Of a DNA stretch of 64,000 nucleotides, positions 28,719 through 39,881 are shown in pieces. Below the pieces are notes generated by a model that saw only the letters and a program-made list of their open reading frames with translations, did not search any database and had not been told where the DNA came from. The position numbers were made by a program, and so were the translations under genes. Source of the stretch: Stentor coeruleus (Eukaryota > Ciliophora > Heterotrichea > Heterotrichida > Stentoridae); assembly GCA_001970955.1 (NCBI GenBank), contig MPUH01000130.1, positions 34,744 to 98,743 of the forward strand, given 5' to 3'. Within the stretch, counting starts at the first letter, position 1. Each line of letters opens with the position of its first letter.

Positions 28719-31274
28719 TTAAAACTCTGAATCCCAATCGACCCTTTTAATAATCCTCCTTGGACTTCCAATAACACTATCCTCAACAGTTAATATCGTG
28801 TTGATTTTTTTCTGATTGACAAAAGCTTTTTCAATCTCCCAGTCCAAATTAGGAAGCAATGGTACATGTGGGGCAAAATTCCTTTTTTCTATAAGCCCAT
28901 CCCAATCATAATCCTTTAGCCACTGATGACTTTTTAGTTTTTCCCAACCTCCTCCACACCTTGAAGCAGGATTTTTGTTAAGCAAAAGCTCAATAAAACT
29001 TCTTGTTTCCATCATTGGATTTGCATATAAAGGGTAGTTGATTTTCCCTTCAAGAATCCTTTGAAAAATTGCATAAGTGTCCATTGAATCTTCAGCAAAA
29101 GGTACACCTCCACAAAGAAACTCATAGAGCATTATACCTAAACTCCAATAATCTGCACTTACATTATATCCTTTACCTAAGATTATCTCTGGAGCCATAT
29201 AATGAGGAGTTCCAATCATAGTATAAGTTCTCCCATTAATAATTTTTGATGTACCGAAATCGATTAGTTTCAAATACCCTTCTTCGTCTACCATGACGTT
29301 TTCAGGCTTTAAGTCTCTATAAACAATATCTCTTTCATGCAAATGATGGAGAATTATCAATAAACAGCACGCATAAAATTTTGTATCCTCATCACATAGC
29401 AAACCAATATCCCTAATAACATCAAACAAATCCTCCCCTCTAACATACTCTAACAAAAAATACACCCTTTTCTCATCTTTGAATGTTTTAATAAGTTTTA
29501 ATATAAAACTATGGTCCAACTGCAAAAGGATTTTCCTTTCTAACATCAAACTGTTCTGAACCTTTTCATTTTCAATCTTATTCCTATCAATAACTTTAAG
29601 TGCATAAAGTTGTTTTGTATTAACACTACAAGTCAAAAACACATTCCCCAACATACCAGTTCCAAGTTGTTTTAATATAATTAAATCATCAATTTTTACA
29701 GAAGTGTCTTGTAATGCTATACGTTTTTGCATAAGAACTTGCATTCTCTCATCAACAATATGTAAAAAATCAGCTTTTTTTAACACCCACAATTGGACCA
29801 TATCATGAGCTTTAACAGTTGCGCTTCGGAGTTCATTAAAAAGTAAGGACCTTTCACCAAAGTAATCAAATTTATTGATGCTTCTAATCAAAAGCTCATC
29901 TCGAATAACATCAACTTTTCCTTGTTTTATAATATAAAACGCTTCACCCAAGGAGTTCTGATGGAAAATAACTTTCCCTTGCTCATATTGTTCAATATGC
30001 AAATTATCAATAAGGATTTTAAGCTTTTCATCACAAAGCCCACGAAACAACGTAATTTTCTTTAGTGTTTTCAACAACTCACTAGCATAAGTTGCATCTT
30101 CTTCCCCTAAAATACTCATAACTTTCCAATAATTCTCTGAAGAATCATCAATTTTCCCATTAACCGTCACATAAAGGTCTTTATTTTCTGGTGTTGTTTT
30201 TTTTATAACAATCCTGTCTTCATCCCAGCTTACAACACTGATTTTTTCCATCATAGCATCAATTTGCCCCTCATCAAGATTATTGAAAATTTTACTTTTT
30301 TCAAATGCTCCTCTTAAAGTATTCTTATAAACAACTTGAGTCATTTGATCAACTAATTCATCAGAAATATCATTTTTACTTATCCCTAAGCATTTTACCT
30401 CACTTATTGCTATTATAGTTGTTGTATTCATAGAACCATATAATAAAGATTGATCACCAAAATAATCCCCAACACCCATTGTTCTAATATTTTGACCTTG
30501 TCTTTTACATTCAACAATCCCTTCTTTTATTAAAATAAACAAGTTCCCAGGTTCGTTTTCTATGGCAATTATCTGCCCGTTAGTATATTTTAATTTACGA
30601 GCTGATGTTAAAAGCATTTCACGTTGGGTTTTAGAAAGGATACTGAATATTGGCACTGATTCTATGAGGATTTTATCTTGAGAATACTCTGCAGAGTTTA
30701 TGGTTTGGATTATAGTTCTAAAGGATTTACGATCTAATGCCCAGAAGGAGGAATGCTGTAAAGTACGAACACTTGATGGACGTGGAGTATCATTTATTAA
30801 AGCAATTTCTCCGATGAAGTCTTTTTGTTGGATTATGTTTATACGTTTACCGTTTTCTATAAGTTCAGCACGACCACTTGCCAAGACAAGAAAATAACTG
30901 TTTAGTTGACCTTGAATCATAAGGTATTGATTAGATGGAGCCTCTAGATACTTCATTTCTTTTATGATGGAATCTTGATGATCAGATGATAGGCTGGAAA
31001 ATAAGAAGTTCTTTAGTAAGGCTTCTTTTATAATGTTGATATCGTTTTCAGACTTAATTTTATCAATCAGGTTGAAACTAACCTGAGTAAAGCTCTGAGT
31101 CGCATCAGTTGTGTCTTCTTGAGACAAAGCTTTAGTTTTATTCATTTTTCTATCAACACCAATAGGAAAAGCTCTTCTCATCGACTCATTAACACTTTTT
31201 AATGAAGATTCCGGCCTTTTTTGGTCATAGCAAAAGTTGAATTCTTCACCTCTTTGAGTAAAACAGTTCCCCAT
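28719..31274 (-). CDS. cGMP-dependent protein kinase, four-CNB alveolate type
   Basis: 851 residues. The start MGNCFTQRGEE is a myristoylation/palmitoylation signal, as in apicomplexan PKG. Cyclic-nucleotide-binding domains lie at about residues 85-200 (GEIALINDTPRPSSVRT phosphate-binding cassette), 200-315 (FGDQSLLYGS), 320-395 (degenerate, no clear cassette) and 395-515 (FGERSLLFNELRSATV). The AGC kinase domain is at about 545-800, with GTGMLGNVF, ALKVI, YRDLKPENV, DFGTS and GTPHYMAPE. It ends with the AGC C-terminal hydrophobic tail region. PKG is the main cGMP effector in alveolates, controlling secretion, motility and calcium. A membrane cyclic-nucleotide phosphodiesterase lies in the same window at 55278. 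Confidence 0.95.
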   Translation of the reverse strand: MGNCFTQRGEEFNFCYDQKRPESSLKSVNESMRRAFPIGVDRKMNKTKALSQEDTTDATQSFTQVSFNLIDKIKSENDINIIKEALLKNFLFSSLSSDHQDSIIKEMKYLEAPSNQYLMIQGQLNSYFLVLASGRAELIENGKRINIIQQKDFIGEIALINDTPRPSSVRTLQHSSFWALDRKSFRTIIQTINSAEYSQDKILIESVPIFSILSKTQREMLLTSARKLKYTNGQIIAIENEPGNLFILIKEGIVECKRQGQNIRTMGVGDYFGDQSLLYGSMNTTTIIAISEVKCLGISKNDISDELVDQMTQVVYKNTLRGAFEKSKIFNNLDEGQIDAMMEKISVVSWDEDRIVIKKTTPENKDLYVTVNGKIDDSSENYWKVMSILGEEDATYASELLKTLKKITLFRGLCDEKLKILIDNLHIEQYEQGKVIFHQNSLGEAFYIIKQGKVDVIRDELLIRSINKFDYFGERSLLFNELRSATVKAHDMVQLWVLKKADFLHIVDERMQVLMQKRIALQDTSVKIDDLIILKQLGTGMLGNVFLTCSVNTKQLYALKVIDRNKIENEKVQNSLMLERKILLQLDHSFILKLIKTFKDEKRVYFLLEYVRGEDLFDVIRDIGLLCDEDTKFYACCLLIILHHLHERDIVYRDLKPENVMVDEEGYLKLIDFGTSKIINGRTYTMIGTPHYMAPEIILGKGYNVSADYWSLGIMLYEFLCGGVPFAEDSMDTYAIFQRILEGKINYPLYANPMMETRSFIELLLNKNPASRCGGGWEKLKSHQWLKDYDWDGLIEKRNFAPHVPLLPNLDWEIEKAFVNQKKINTILTVEDSVIGSPRRIIKRVDWDSEF

Positions 31275-32369
31275 TATATATTATTACTGGACAATAGCAA
31301 ATCTAAATGGAACAAAAACAAAAAATCAATAAAAAACCCAATCAAAATTGTTAGGAATTATATATTGAAACAATTAGAAGTTTAAGTTAAAGCTTATTCA
31401 TATATTTTAAATAGAAGATTTTTATGAATGTAGGATTTTAAATTTATATAGAAAATTATTCTTTATTTAGATGAGGAATGATAAGGTTATAAATTAAATT
31501 TTATGTATTGTTTATGTTTTATTTGAAGATTTTAATGGAAAATATTATTGTATGTTATATTTAATATGCTAACATTATATAGACATGTTGATTATTTTAT
31601 ACATAATAATGTTTGGAAATTATATGTGATTTGATGATAGATATATAATAAATATATATGAGAATAAGATAAAAAATACTTGTAGATGATTAATGTATTA
31701 TGTGTAGAAAAACTTATGATCTAGATATTTAGTATATAAAATATAATTATAATTTTTATTAGAAAGGATGACAAAAGGAAATAAAATCATTGAACTTGAA
31801 CCTGAAGTTAATAATATGATAAGAAAATGCAAATATTTACAGCTAAAATTGTATATTCTTAAATCAAAATTGGGCTAAATATCATAATATATATAAGCTG
31901 TTAATTATATATACTCATCTATTTCTATATATAAAAATTATAAGCCTTACTTGGTTGAACTTTATAAAATATTTTCTGATCTTCAAGTTATTCCCAACAA
32001 AAATGCACAAATTTCTCTGAAATCTCTATTTCCAATCAAACCAAATCATTCTAAATTTCTAACTCTGTTCCTTTATTATTCCCAAACTGATAAAATACCA
32101 AAATCATCTTTCCTATAATCAAACCATCTNTATCTTCAAGTTATTCCCAACAAAAATGCACAAATTTCTCTGAAATCTCTATTTCCAATCAAACCAAATC
32201 ATTCTAAATTTCTAACTATGTTCCTTTATTATTCCCAAACTGATAAAATACCAAAATCATCTTTCCTATAATCAAACCATCTCACCTTTCACTAAGCCAC
32301 ACCCACCTTCTAAAAACCAAATCTCTACATAATAAATTTAAATCTAAACCCAAATATATAAGTTACTTA
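31275..32369. other. Intergenic with an assembly join
   Basis: AT-rich. It contains the duplicated 151-bp segment around the N at 32130. No gene is supported. From about 31980 onward it is C-rich, in keeping with a 3' flank of the minus-strand gene at 32370. Confidence 0.55.
31979..32282 (+). repeat. 151-bp duplication flanking a single N (assembly join)
   Basis: The copies are 31979-32129 and 32132-32282, separated by an N at 32130. They differ at one base (ctctgttcc against ctatgttcc). The arrangement is that expected when overlapping contig ends are abutted instead of merged. Confidence 0.93.
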
Positions 32370-32804
32370 TTATAATAATCGGCAATCCTGATTACAAGTG
32401 CATTTAGTTTCAGTAAAGCTAGAATCTGTAGGAACAGTTGATTTAAGTTCATGCCTTAACAGCATATGTTTAAGTTCCTGATTTTTAGCTTGTTTTTCTT
32501 TAAGTACCGTAAGATTATGGGAAATTTTCGAATTTATAGCTTGAATTTGGGTCTGCAAAGAGGATAGTTCTTTAGTGATCGGCATACTTTTTGAAGAAAA
32601 TTCTTGGATTGGTGAAGGCGAAGGGTCACATGATTTTTTGTTTTCTTCTTTTGAAACGTCATTAAAACTAAACTGAAAGCCTTCAGATAATGCATTTTCT
32701 GTATTAGCTGACCTTGGTGTGAAAACTTGACGTGATTCAGTGATTAGATGGTTTTCTATGTTTATAGGGGAGAAACTTGCTGTGTTTCTGTTTCCTTCAA
32801 CCAT
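32370..32804 (-). CDS. Small coiled-coil protein, unknown function
   Basis: 144 residues. The N-terminal 75 residues are Ser/Asn/Glu-rich and probably disordered. Residues about 80-120 (ELSSLQTQIQAINSKISHNL and onward) show heptad-like spacing of Leu/Ile and are a likely coiled coil. The C-terminus is Cys-rich and ends CTCNQDCRLL, so a CaaX-like prenylation box (CRLL) is possible but weak because the second position is Arg. I recognise no family. The stop is TAA. It diverges from the TLD-like gene across about 950 bp. Codon use is normal, so it is probably a genuine gene. Confidence 0.55.
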   Translation of the reverse strand: MVEGNRNTASFSPINIENHLITESRQVFTPRSANTENALSEGFQFSFNDVSKEENKKSCDPSPSPIQEFSSKSMPITKELSSLQTQIQAINSKISHNLTVLKEKQAKNQELKHMLLRHELKSTVPTDSSFTETKCTCNQDCRLL

Positions 32805-33751
32805 GCTTATTATATTTATTGATTCAGTTTAAATTGGAATAAGTTTTTTTAAGTTGACATGGTTTTGAAGGTTTAGAAAATTGGTAGAAGGGGGTTTTTG
32901 ATGGGATTATAATTGGATTTTTGGCTTGAAGATGGAGTTGTGAAAGTATTAGTTTAGGTGGGGAGGATATTTTTGGGGATAGTTTTTGGGTTGTTTTGTG
33001 TTTTTGATGTAAAATATTATTGTGAAATTGTTGTTATGCTTGATAGTTAGAAATGTTTTCAGAGGATTAGGATTTGATTTTCTAGCACTATATGGATTTT
33101 TATATAAAATACTAATATTTTTTCTTAGGTTTCTTGTAATTAAGAATTCTATTTGAAATAATACATCAACACAACTTTAAAAATATTTAATATCATATTA
33201 TCGAAAAGACACTCAAAACATTTCAATATTTAAATAGTTCATTTTTACATAGTCTTCTAAATTTATCATACATAGTAAAACATATCAAAAATAATTTTCA
33301 ATATAATTAAACACAAACAATACTCTCTTAATTTAAATGAAAATCAAATTTTACTTTAAACTTTTATCACATTTTTCAACTACTTATCAAATTTTCTTCC
33401 ACAAAAACTATACCTTTAACCCTCAACTTAAACCCATAAAAAAATTCCTAANATACCTTTAACCCTCAACTTAAACCCATAAAAAAATTCCTAAAAACTA
33501 TTTTTAACACCCACAAAATCATACAAAACTTTCCCAAAACCTTTTAATAACCCAAAAAACCTAACAAATCTAATTCTTATCCTCAATCCTCTCTTCCAAT
33601 CTCTTACCCAATAAACTTTCCTTATCATTTATAATACCAAGTCCATTTCAAAAAATCATATAAATCCAAACTTCAAGTATTTCCATATCCTCAATCTAAA
33701 TTTTAAATGTCTGGTTAATAAAAAACAGTACCTTCAGGAAAATAATCTAAT
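32805..33751. other. Divergent promoter region with an assembly join
   Basis: The half next to the minus-strand gene (32805-33060) is G/T-rich on the plus strand, and the half next to the plus-strand gene (33370-33750) is C/A-rich. Both are C-rich on the sense strand of their own gene. A 42-bp duplication surrounds the N at 33452. No gene is seen. Confidence 0.55.
33410..33494 (+). repeat. 42-bp duplication flanking a single N (assembly join)
   Basis: The copies are 33410-33451 and 33453-33494 around the N at 33452. Each begins atacctttaaccctcaactt and they read as identical. Confidence 0.9.
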
Positions 33752-34561
33752 ATGGGTGAATCTCCAGTTTGCGAAGAATGCTATATTGGTGATATAACAA
33801 AAGGGAAATTATCTGAAGATGGTAAAGCTGAAGAATACACATGCCTTTTCTGTAATAATGGTGAAGCTGAATGTTTATACCAAGGCAAACCATCTTGCAT
33901 CTCTTGTAAATCAAACAAAAAAAACAAAGACAAATCTCCAGCAACAAGCATCAGATCTGATAGTGGAAGTAGAAAAGGGAACTTTAATACAGTAAAAGAT
34001 TTCTCTAGGCCTGTTCCTCCACAATCTATAGCAGAACAATTTAAAAAAATCATAGAAATTAACACCCACAGAAGAGGAGACAGTTCAGTTTCAGTACAAT
34101 TTTATAAAGCCCATAAGTTTTTACAAAAATACACTTCGAATTGTTTTAATGAAATATTGTGTTTATACAATTCTAAACGAGATGGGATGAAATCAACGAC
34201 TTTTCATGAGAAATGTGATGAGTGTAAATATGGGATTATTATGATTTTAAGATTATGTACTGGGTATGAAATAGCGGGATTTACATGGAAAGGGATTAAA
34301 AAAGGCAATTTTCAGATTAATGATTCACAGATGGGAGGAGCATTTATAAGAGATACTAAATTCGAACTTGTTCCGTTTAAGGATAATATTGTATACTCGT
34401 TACCTGAAGGGATAAGATTTTCTTCGGAGAATGATTTGTATGTTAACTTTGATGATATATCTAAATGTTTGTGTACATTTGATTCAAGACTTAAAGGAAA
34501 TCAGATATGGTCTAGTTATATTGAAGAAATCTCGGTGTATAAACTACAGATTGCGGAATAG
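33752..34561 (+). CDS. TLD-domain-like protein with N-terminal Cys pairs
   Basis: 269 residues. The N-terminus carries four CxxC pairs (CEEC at 8, CLFC about 31, CLYQGKPSCISC about 41-52), suggesting a small zinc-binding module. Residues about 125-268 resemble a TLD domain: LCLYNSKRDGMKSTTFHEKC matches the family's start (LLYRASRDGFSAxxFHxxCD), and the Gly-rich strand YEIAGFTWKG and the final strand ISVYKLQ also fit. TLD proteins are known for oxidative-stress protection and binding V-ATPase. TLD proteins with extra motifs are numerous in ciliates. The function here is not proven. The stop is TAG. Confidence 0.7.
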   Translation: MGESPVCEECYIGDITKGKLSEDGKAEEYTCLFCNNGEAECLYQGKPSCISCKSNKKNKDKSPATSIRSDSGSRKGNFNTVKDFSRPVPPQSIAEQFKKIIEINTHRRGDSSVSVQFYKAHKFLQKYTSNCFNEILCLYNSKRDGMKSTTFHEKCDECKYGIIMILRLCTGYEIAGFTWKGIKKGNFQINDSQMGGAFIRDTKFELVPFKDNIVYSLPEGIRFSSENDLYVNFDDISKCLCTFDSRLKGNQIWSSYIEEISVYKLQIAE

Positions 34562-34696
34562 ATATATTTTTAGTATTATGATAGTAAAATGGGATTTTTA
34601 GAAAATAAAAGTGAGGAAATTAAAGGGATGATGTGTTTGTGATATAAGTAAATAATGAAATTAATATTAAATATATAGTTTAAGTGATAAATTTTA

Positions 34697-36073
34697 TTAT
34701 CTACTTACTTGATCATTATAATTATCTAAAGCATCAAGATATGAGGAGTAAAATTCAAACTTTATTTGTGGAGAATTTTCAGTGAATAATTTCAAATCTT
34801 TTCTATAATTTATTCCTTGTCTGTATTGTTTATATGCTTCCTTCACAATACATCCATTAAAATAGACATAATCTTCCCTCATAGCATGATTAATTAGCAT
34901 TTCAAAGCACATATTTCTATATTCTTCACGCATTTTAATAAAATTAACTGAAATTTTTGAAAACTTTCTTTTATCAAGCAGTTCAGATAAGGCAAAAATA
35001 TAATCATCCTCATTTGAAAGTGGTGTATTTATATCTAAACCTTCATTATAATCTGAATAATTGTTATAATAAAACCATGTCCCCATAGCGTAAAAAGTTG
35101 TGATACTAAAGCTTGTTATACAACTATTTCCTATTTTCTCAAATATTCTAATAGTATCCAAAACTTTAATTTTAAAAATTCTTCTTGTATGCATATCAAC
35201 ATATAAATGCTTAAGTTTCAAAGTTTGTAGTGTTTTATTTTCTTCAATTAGCTCTAAAAATTGATCGAGTCTTCTAACAATTGATTCACTAATCGACAAG
35301 TATCTCAATGTTTTATTTGAAGCAACTGCACTATAAAACAATTCACATTGTTCTTCACTAAATATAAATTTCTCATCTAATTTCAATTCTATTAAATTTG
35401 AACTACTTGTAAAAAAATCAGTATTAGCCCAGCATTCTATTATTTTTTCTCTGTTTCGTGCTTTTAGGGTAAATTTTTTAAGATTATCATATTTTTGAAT
35501 GCATTGAGCAAGTTTATTAAAAATTTTAAAATCTTTAAGTTCGTAAACAGATATCAAAAGTTCATCCACAGACCGATTATTATTTAATAAATTTAATAAA
35601 GCTTGATCTATATTTAAAACTGATTCTGAGTATATTTTTATAGTTTTTATATTAGAAAAATTGCTTAATAGTTTTTCAGATAGGACAAAGTTACTTACTG
35701 ATAATGATAATACTGAAAGTTTTAAAGGAAAAGAGCTAAAGAGACTTTTTATTTCTGTGAACTCGTTGCTGGAACTTGGGATTTCTGAAGTAAAATTTAG
35801 TTCAAGATTTTCTAGAGAATGAGATAAGGATATAATTTCTAAGATTTTACTGATAGGTTTTATAGTGTTTGGATCTATTTTGAGTTTGACAAATTTTTTG
35901 TATTTGAGCAGATTATATGTGGCAGCTTTAAAATATTTGCTTATTGTTGGAATTATTGTAAAATACATCTTATTGTCAAGATAACTAAGGATGATTAAAA
36001 GCAACTCTTTCTTGATTGTCTGTAATGAAGGGTTACTCTTATTTAAGCTCATATTTATTAAATATTTTATCAT
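34697..36073 (-). CDS. Leucine-rich-repeat protein, possibly F-box-like
   Basis: 458 residues from the first ATG; a second ATG seven codons on (36052) is an alternative. The N-terminal 45 residues (ELLLIILSYLDNKMYFTIIP) resemble the helical F-box of ciliate and plant LRR proteins. This is followed by irregular leucine-rich repeats from about 65 to 300 (for example LSVLSLSVSNFVLSEKLLSN; LIELKLDEKFIFSEEQCELF; LRYLSISESIVRRL; LQTLKLKHLY). F-box proteins recruit substrates to SCF ubiquitin ligases, but the F-box match is weak. The C-terminal third is without recognisable domain. The stop is TAA. The ABCC gene starts further along on the same strand and ends 29 bp upstream of this start. Confidence 0.62.
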   Translation of the reverse strand: MIKYLINMSLNKSNPSLQTIKKELLLIILSYLDNKMYFTIIPTISKYFKAATYNLLKYKKFVKLKIDPNTIKPISKILEIISLSHSLENLELNFTSEIPSSSNEFTEIKSLFSSFPLKLSVLSLSVSNFVLSEKLLSNFSNIKTIKIYSESVLNIDQALLNLLNNNRSVDELLISVYELKDFKIFNKLAQCIQKYDNLKKFTLKARNREKIIECWANTDFFTSSSNLIELKLDEKFIFSEEQCELFYSAVASNKTLRYLSISESIVRRLDQFLELIEENKTLQTLKLKHLYVDMHTRRIFKIKVLDTIRIFEKIGNSCITSFSITTFYAMGTWFYYNNYSDYNEGLDINTPLSNEDDYIFALSELLDKRKFSKISVNFIKMREEYRNMCFEMLINHAMREDYVYFNGCIVKEAYKQYRQGINYRKDLKLFTENSPQIKFEFYSSYLDALDNYNDQVSR

Positions 36074-36101
36074 ATAAAATTTTATCTGTTTGATTAATAA
36101 T

Positions 36102-39100
36102 TTATCCTATAGTAACTAGCTTAGAAAGTAAATATTCGCTTTCTTCTTGTCCAGTATGCTTAATCATCTTCATCAAAAGTGAATCAGGCTCTTTTATCAA
36201 ATCTCTTGGATGCCCTTCCTGTAAAGTTTTTCCTTCATCCATAACAACCATCCAATCACTCTCTATAACAGTTCTAAGTCTATGCGCAACAATTAAAAGT
36301 GTACTATTCTTAAATCTTTTCATTAATTGACTTTGTATAAATTCATCTGTTTCACTATCTACATTAGCAGTTGCTTCATCAATCATTACAATTTTATTCC
36401 TTCTTAAAATAGCTCTAGCTAAACATACAAGTTGTTTTTGTCCAGCTGATAAACTAAGTCCTTTTGAATTTATTTGTGATTCAAGTCCTTTAGGAAGATG
36501 ATCTAATAATCCTCCAAGTCTAACTTTTCCAAGTACTTTTTTTATTTCATCATCAGAATGTTCATGAAATGGATCAAGATTATCTTTAAGACTTGCAATA
36601 AAAAGTGTTGCAGTTTGAGGAATTACAGACATTTGTTTTCTTAGTTCATGAAGTCCTGCTTTAAGATAATCTTGACCATCTATGAAAATAGTTCCTTGTT
36701 GTGGGTTTGTTAAACGGAAAAGAACTTGCATTATAGAAGATTTACCAGCACCTGTTCGGCCGATTATCCCAGTTTTCATTCCAGGTTGGATTGTAAAGTT
36801 TAAACCTTTTAGGGCAAAGTCATAGTTTTCACGATATTTCATATATAGTTCACGTACTTCAATTTTCCCTTTTGAGATTTTGAATGATCCATCTTTTATA
36901 TGATCCCCTTCAGGTTCTAGTTTTTGATATTCAAAAAGACGTTGGGGTGAAGCCATGTTATTGTCTGTATCAATACCGATTCTAAACAAATATCCAACAT
37001 AGCCCATGATTGTTATGGTTAATGAAATACTCATTCCTGCAAGCCCTGGAGTCATTGTATCCTTAATCAAAACTAATACAATAATATTTACAACATTCAT
37101 AATATTTGGACCGATATCTAAATACATCTGAATTCCTCTAAATATTACCTGAAACGAAATATAAGATTTTAAATTTTCTCCTATACTTGATCGCATTTCT
37201 CTTTTTAATCTATGACTTAAATCTAAACATCTTATTGTACTAAGTCCATGAATTGATGTATTTAATAAAGATATTATAGGAGACTTTGTTGTTAAATCAA
37301 GTACTTTAAGATCTTTATTTATTCTTGCTAAATATCTTGTTAATATTATAAAATAAGTTACCATTACTGCCAAAGCTATAAGAATATAAGGGTTTATAAT
37401 AACTATGACAATAAAATTCCCAAAGACTAAAGTGAATGTTGTTACACATTCTCCAAGAGTCATAACAAGTGTTTCATCCATTAAAGATGTATCTTTTGAG
37501 AATCTATTAAGCATTCGACCTGTAGGATTTTGATCAAAAAATACACTTTTTGTATATGCCAGTCCAGAAAGAGCCTGATTATGAAGTTTTTGAGAGGATT
37601 TTATTAGTGGGAAATTCATAACATATGTTCTGAAAAATGTGAATATGTAAAGAATTATAACTAAAATACCCATTCCGAGTATATATTTGGAATTTTCTTG
37701 ATCAGGTGCAGATGACCAATATGCAATCCAATATATAATAGACAAATATGATACTTGAGCAGCACATTGCAGCAATGTACATAATAAAATAATAAACCAA
37801 TTATAATAACCAAACATCAAAAATCTCCAATAAATCTTAAAAGGTACATTTCCTTTTGCCCTTTCTTCAACTTGTATAGATTTAATATCTTGTGTTGCAG
37901 ATCTTTTGTATTCCTTAGTCTCTATTTTTTTCACAACTTCTTCATCAGCAGCTTTTTTATTTTGACTCAATTTCCCTAAATATGAAGAAAATCCTCCCTC
38001 AATAAGTTCTTCATAAGTCCCAAAAAATATCTGTTTTCCATCATCAAGTATCATAACTTTATCAGCATGTGATACAAAATGCGCTTGATGTGTTGCTAAA
38101 ATTACTGTCTTATCAGCTAAAACACCTTTAATACAATCATGAAATAGCTTCGAACATACTTCTGGATCAACAGCACTTAATGGATCATCTAATAATATTA
38201 TTTCTCTATTAGCATAAACAGCTCTTGCTAATGAAACTCTAGCTTTTTGTCCTCCACTTAAAGTTATACCTCTATCTCCAACAATAGTTTCATCTCTATA
38301 TTCATTAAATTGTTCAAAATCTTTATCAAGACAACAACCTGTTGTAACTTTATCATACCATTCTTCATCCATACCAAGACCCATTAGTATGTTTTGTTTT
38401 ATTGTTCCAGATATTATCCAAGGTTCTTCACTTGCTAGAGAAATTCTCCCATTTGCTTTAACTTCTCCTTCTGCTAAAAAGATTTCTCTTAGAAGACCCA
38501 TAAAAAGAGCTGATTTTCCTGAACCAACTGATCCGATAACTATTATAAGTTCTCCAGGTTTGCATTTGAAATTCAAATTATTAAGACTCCAGATTGTTTT
38601 ACTTTCTCTTATAGTCGACATTTCACTTTCATCATTTTTAGTTTTTTCAGGTTCTTTCCACATAAAAGTACAGTGTCTGACTTGTAAAGAATATTTTTCA
38701 GAGCATGTTTCAAATTCGATTTTAGTCCTTTCTTGCATTAAAAGCGATTGAGTTATTCTTTTCATAGCAATTATTAAAAGAAACACTTGCATTATACCTG
38801 CTGTTCCAATAAGACTTACCATACTTGTACATAATATTAGTATAGCTATAGAACTAAATGATGTGCCAGCTTCAAGCTTATTACCTAATGCTATGTACAT
38901 AGAAAAAGTTACAAAAAGAACAAGTCCCATAGAACCATAGTTTATAGATTTGTAAAAACAACTAACAAGAGCTTTTTTTTTGTATTGATTAATTTCCAAT
39001 TGCCGTTTGTTGAAAAGACTTTCAAGGTAAGGATGTTCCCAGCCATAAAGCTTTACAATTCTTATACCCTCAATAAGATTTGTTATCATTTTCATTCTAG

Positions 39101-39881
39101 CATCACCAATTGCCGAAGTTAAATATCTGTACTTGCCTATAACTTTACCAAAATAATAAATCAAAGGAAAGTGAAATATAGCAACCAGCAACCCAACAAT
39201 CCCTGATGCTCCTAAATTGAACCCAAGCAAAATCCCTGAGCCTATAAAAAAAGTAGGCATAGCAAAGAAAAATGGCATAATAACCAACCCTTCAAAAAAC
39301 TCAACATCAGCCGATACTAAACTTGTAATTTTTCCAATTTGATCTCCTTGTGATATTTCCCCAAGATAAGTTTTCAAGCTTTTTTCAAAAATCATTTGTG
39401 TCAAAATCCCTTTAAGTTTCGCTGTAAAAAAGTAACACATAATAAAAGATCTATTGATTCCTAAACTGATAATCATAACAAAAATCGAATAAGCTATAAT
39501 ATAGCCGACTATATGTGAAACAGGTTCATTGTTGTTGTTTATATAGTTGACAATATATACAATCATTAATGATGACAGAATCATAAAATTGTAACTAATA
39601 ATTCCTGGAAGGTTAGCTAAAAGATATTCCTTTTTGAGAACAGTCCAAAGGGCATTGAAAATGTTGGGGTTTTTATTTAAGCTTTCTTTCTTCCAAGCTT
39701 TATTTACTTTTTTAAAATTATCATCGTAATGTAGTCTATCTGGTAATTTAATCATGTTTTCCATACTTGGAGGCTTTGATCTAAAGTACTTTGCCATTGG
39801 GAAGACCCATCTTAGGAAAAGATCATCAAACCAGCTCGCTTCATCGTATGGGAAAGTAGCGTATTCCACAGGATTATCCAT
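36102..39881 (-). CDS. ABC transporter, ABCC/MRP family (full transporter)
   Basis: 1,259 residues with the layout TMD1-NBD1-TMD2-NBD2 and no extra N-terminal TMD0. NBD1 has Walker A GSVGSGKS (about residue 450), signature LSGGQKARVSLARA (about 540) and Walker B ILLDDPLSAVD, with the Asp in place of the catalytic Glu that is usual in ABCC NBD1. NBD2 has GRTGAGKS (about 1040), LSAGQKQLVCLARA and Walker B IVMIDEATANVD. The first membrane domain shows the ABCC motif EGIRIVKLYGWE. These pumps export amphipathic anions and conjugates. Location (plasma membrane or vacuole) is unknown. The N-terminal motif EASWFDDLFLRWVFPMAK is typical of short MRPs. Confidence 0.95.
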   Translation of the reverse strand: MDNPVEYATFPYDEASWFDDLFLRWVFPMAKYFRSKPPSMENMIKLPDRLHYDDNFKKVNKAWKKESLNKNPNIFNALWTVLKKEYLLANLPGIISYNFMILSSLMIVYIVNYINNNNEPVSHIVGYIIAYSIFVMIISLGINRSFIMCYFFTAKLKGILTQMIFEKSLKTYLGEISQGDQIGKITSLVSADVEFFEGLVIMPFFFAMPTFFIGSGILLGFNLGASGIVGLLVAIFHFPLIYYFGKVIGKYRYLTSAIGDARMKMITNLIEGIRIVKLYGWEHPYLESLFNKRQLEINQYKKKALVSCFYKSINYGSMGLVLFVTFSMYIALGNKLEAGTSFSSIAILILCTSMVSLIGTAGIMQVFLLIIAMKRITQSLLMQERTKIEFETCSEKYSLQVRHCTFMWKEPEKTKNDESEMSTIRESKTIWSLNNLNFKCKPGELIIVIGSVGSGKSALFMGLLREIFLAEGEVKANGRISLASEEPWIISGTIKQNILMGLGMDEEWYDKVTTGCCLDKDFEQFNEYRDETIVGDRGITLSGGQKARVSLARAVYANREIILLDDPLSAVDPEVCSKLFHDCIKGVLADKTVILATHQAHFVSHADKVMILDDGKQIFFGTYEELIEGGFSSYLGKLSQNKKAADEEVVKKIETKEYKRSATQDIKSIQVEERAKGNVPFKIYWRFLMFGYYNWFIILLCTLLQCAAQVSYLSIIYWIAYWSSAPDQENSKYILGMGILVIILYIFTFFRTYVMNFPLIKSSQKLHNQALSGLAYTKSVFFDQNPTGRMLNRFSKDTSLMDETLVMTLGECVTTFTLVFGNFIVIVIINPYILIALAVMVTYFIILTRYLARINKDLKVLDLTTKSPIISLLNTSIHGLSTIRCLDLSHRLKREMRSSIGENLKSYISFQVIFRGIQMYLDIGPNIMNVVNIIVLVLIKDTMTPGLAGMSISLTITIMGYVGYLFRIGIDTDNNMASPQRLFEYQKLEPEGDHIKDGSFKISKGKIEVRELYMKYRENYDFALKGLNFTIQPGMKTGIIGRTGAGKSSIMQVLFRLTNPQQGTIFIDGQDYLKAGLHELRKQMSVIPQTATLFIASLKDNLDPFHEHSDDEIKKVLGKVRLGGLLDHLPKGLESQINSKGLSLSAGQKQLVCLARAILRRNKIVMIDEATANVDSETDEFIQSQLMKRFKNSTLLIVAHRLRTVIESDWMVVMDEGKTLQEGHPRDLIKEPDSLLMKMIKHTGQEESEYLLSKLVTIG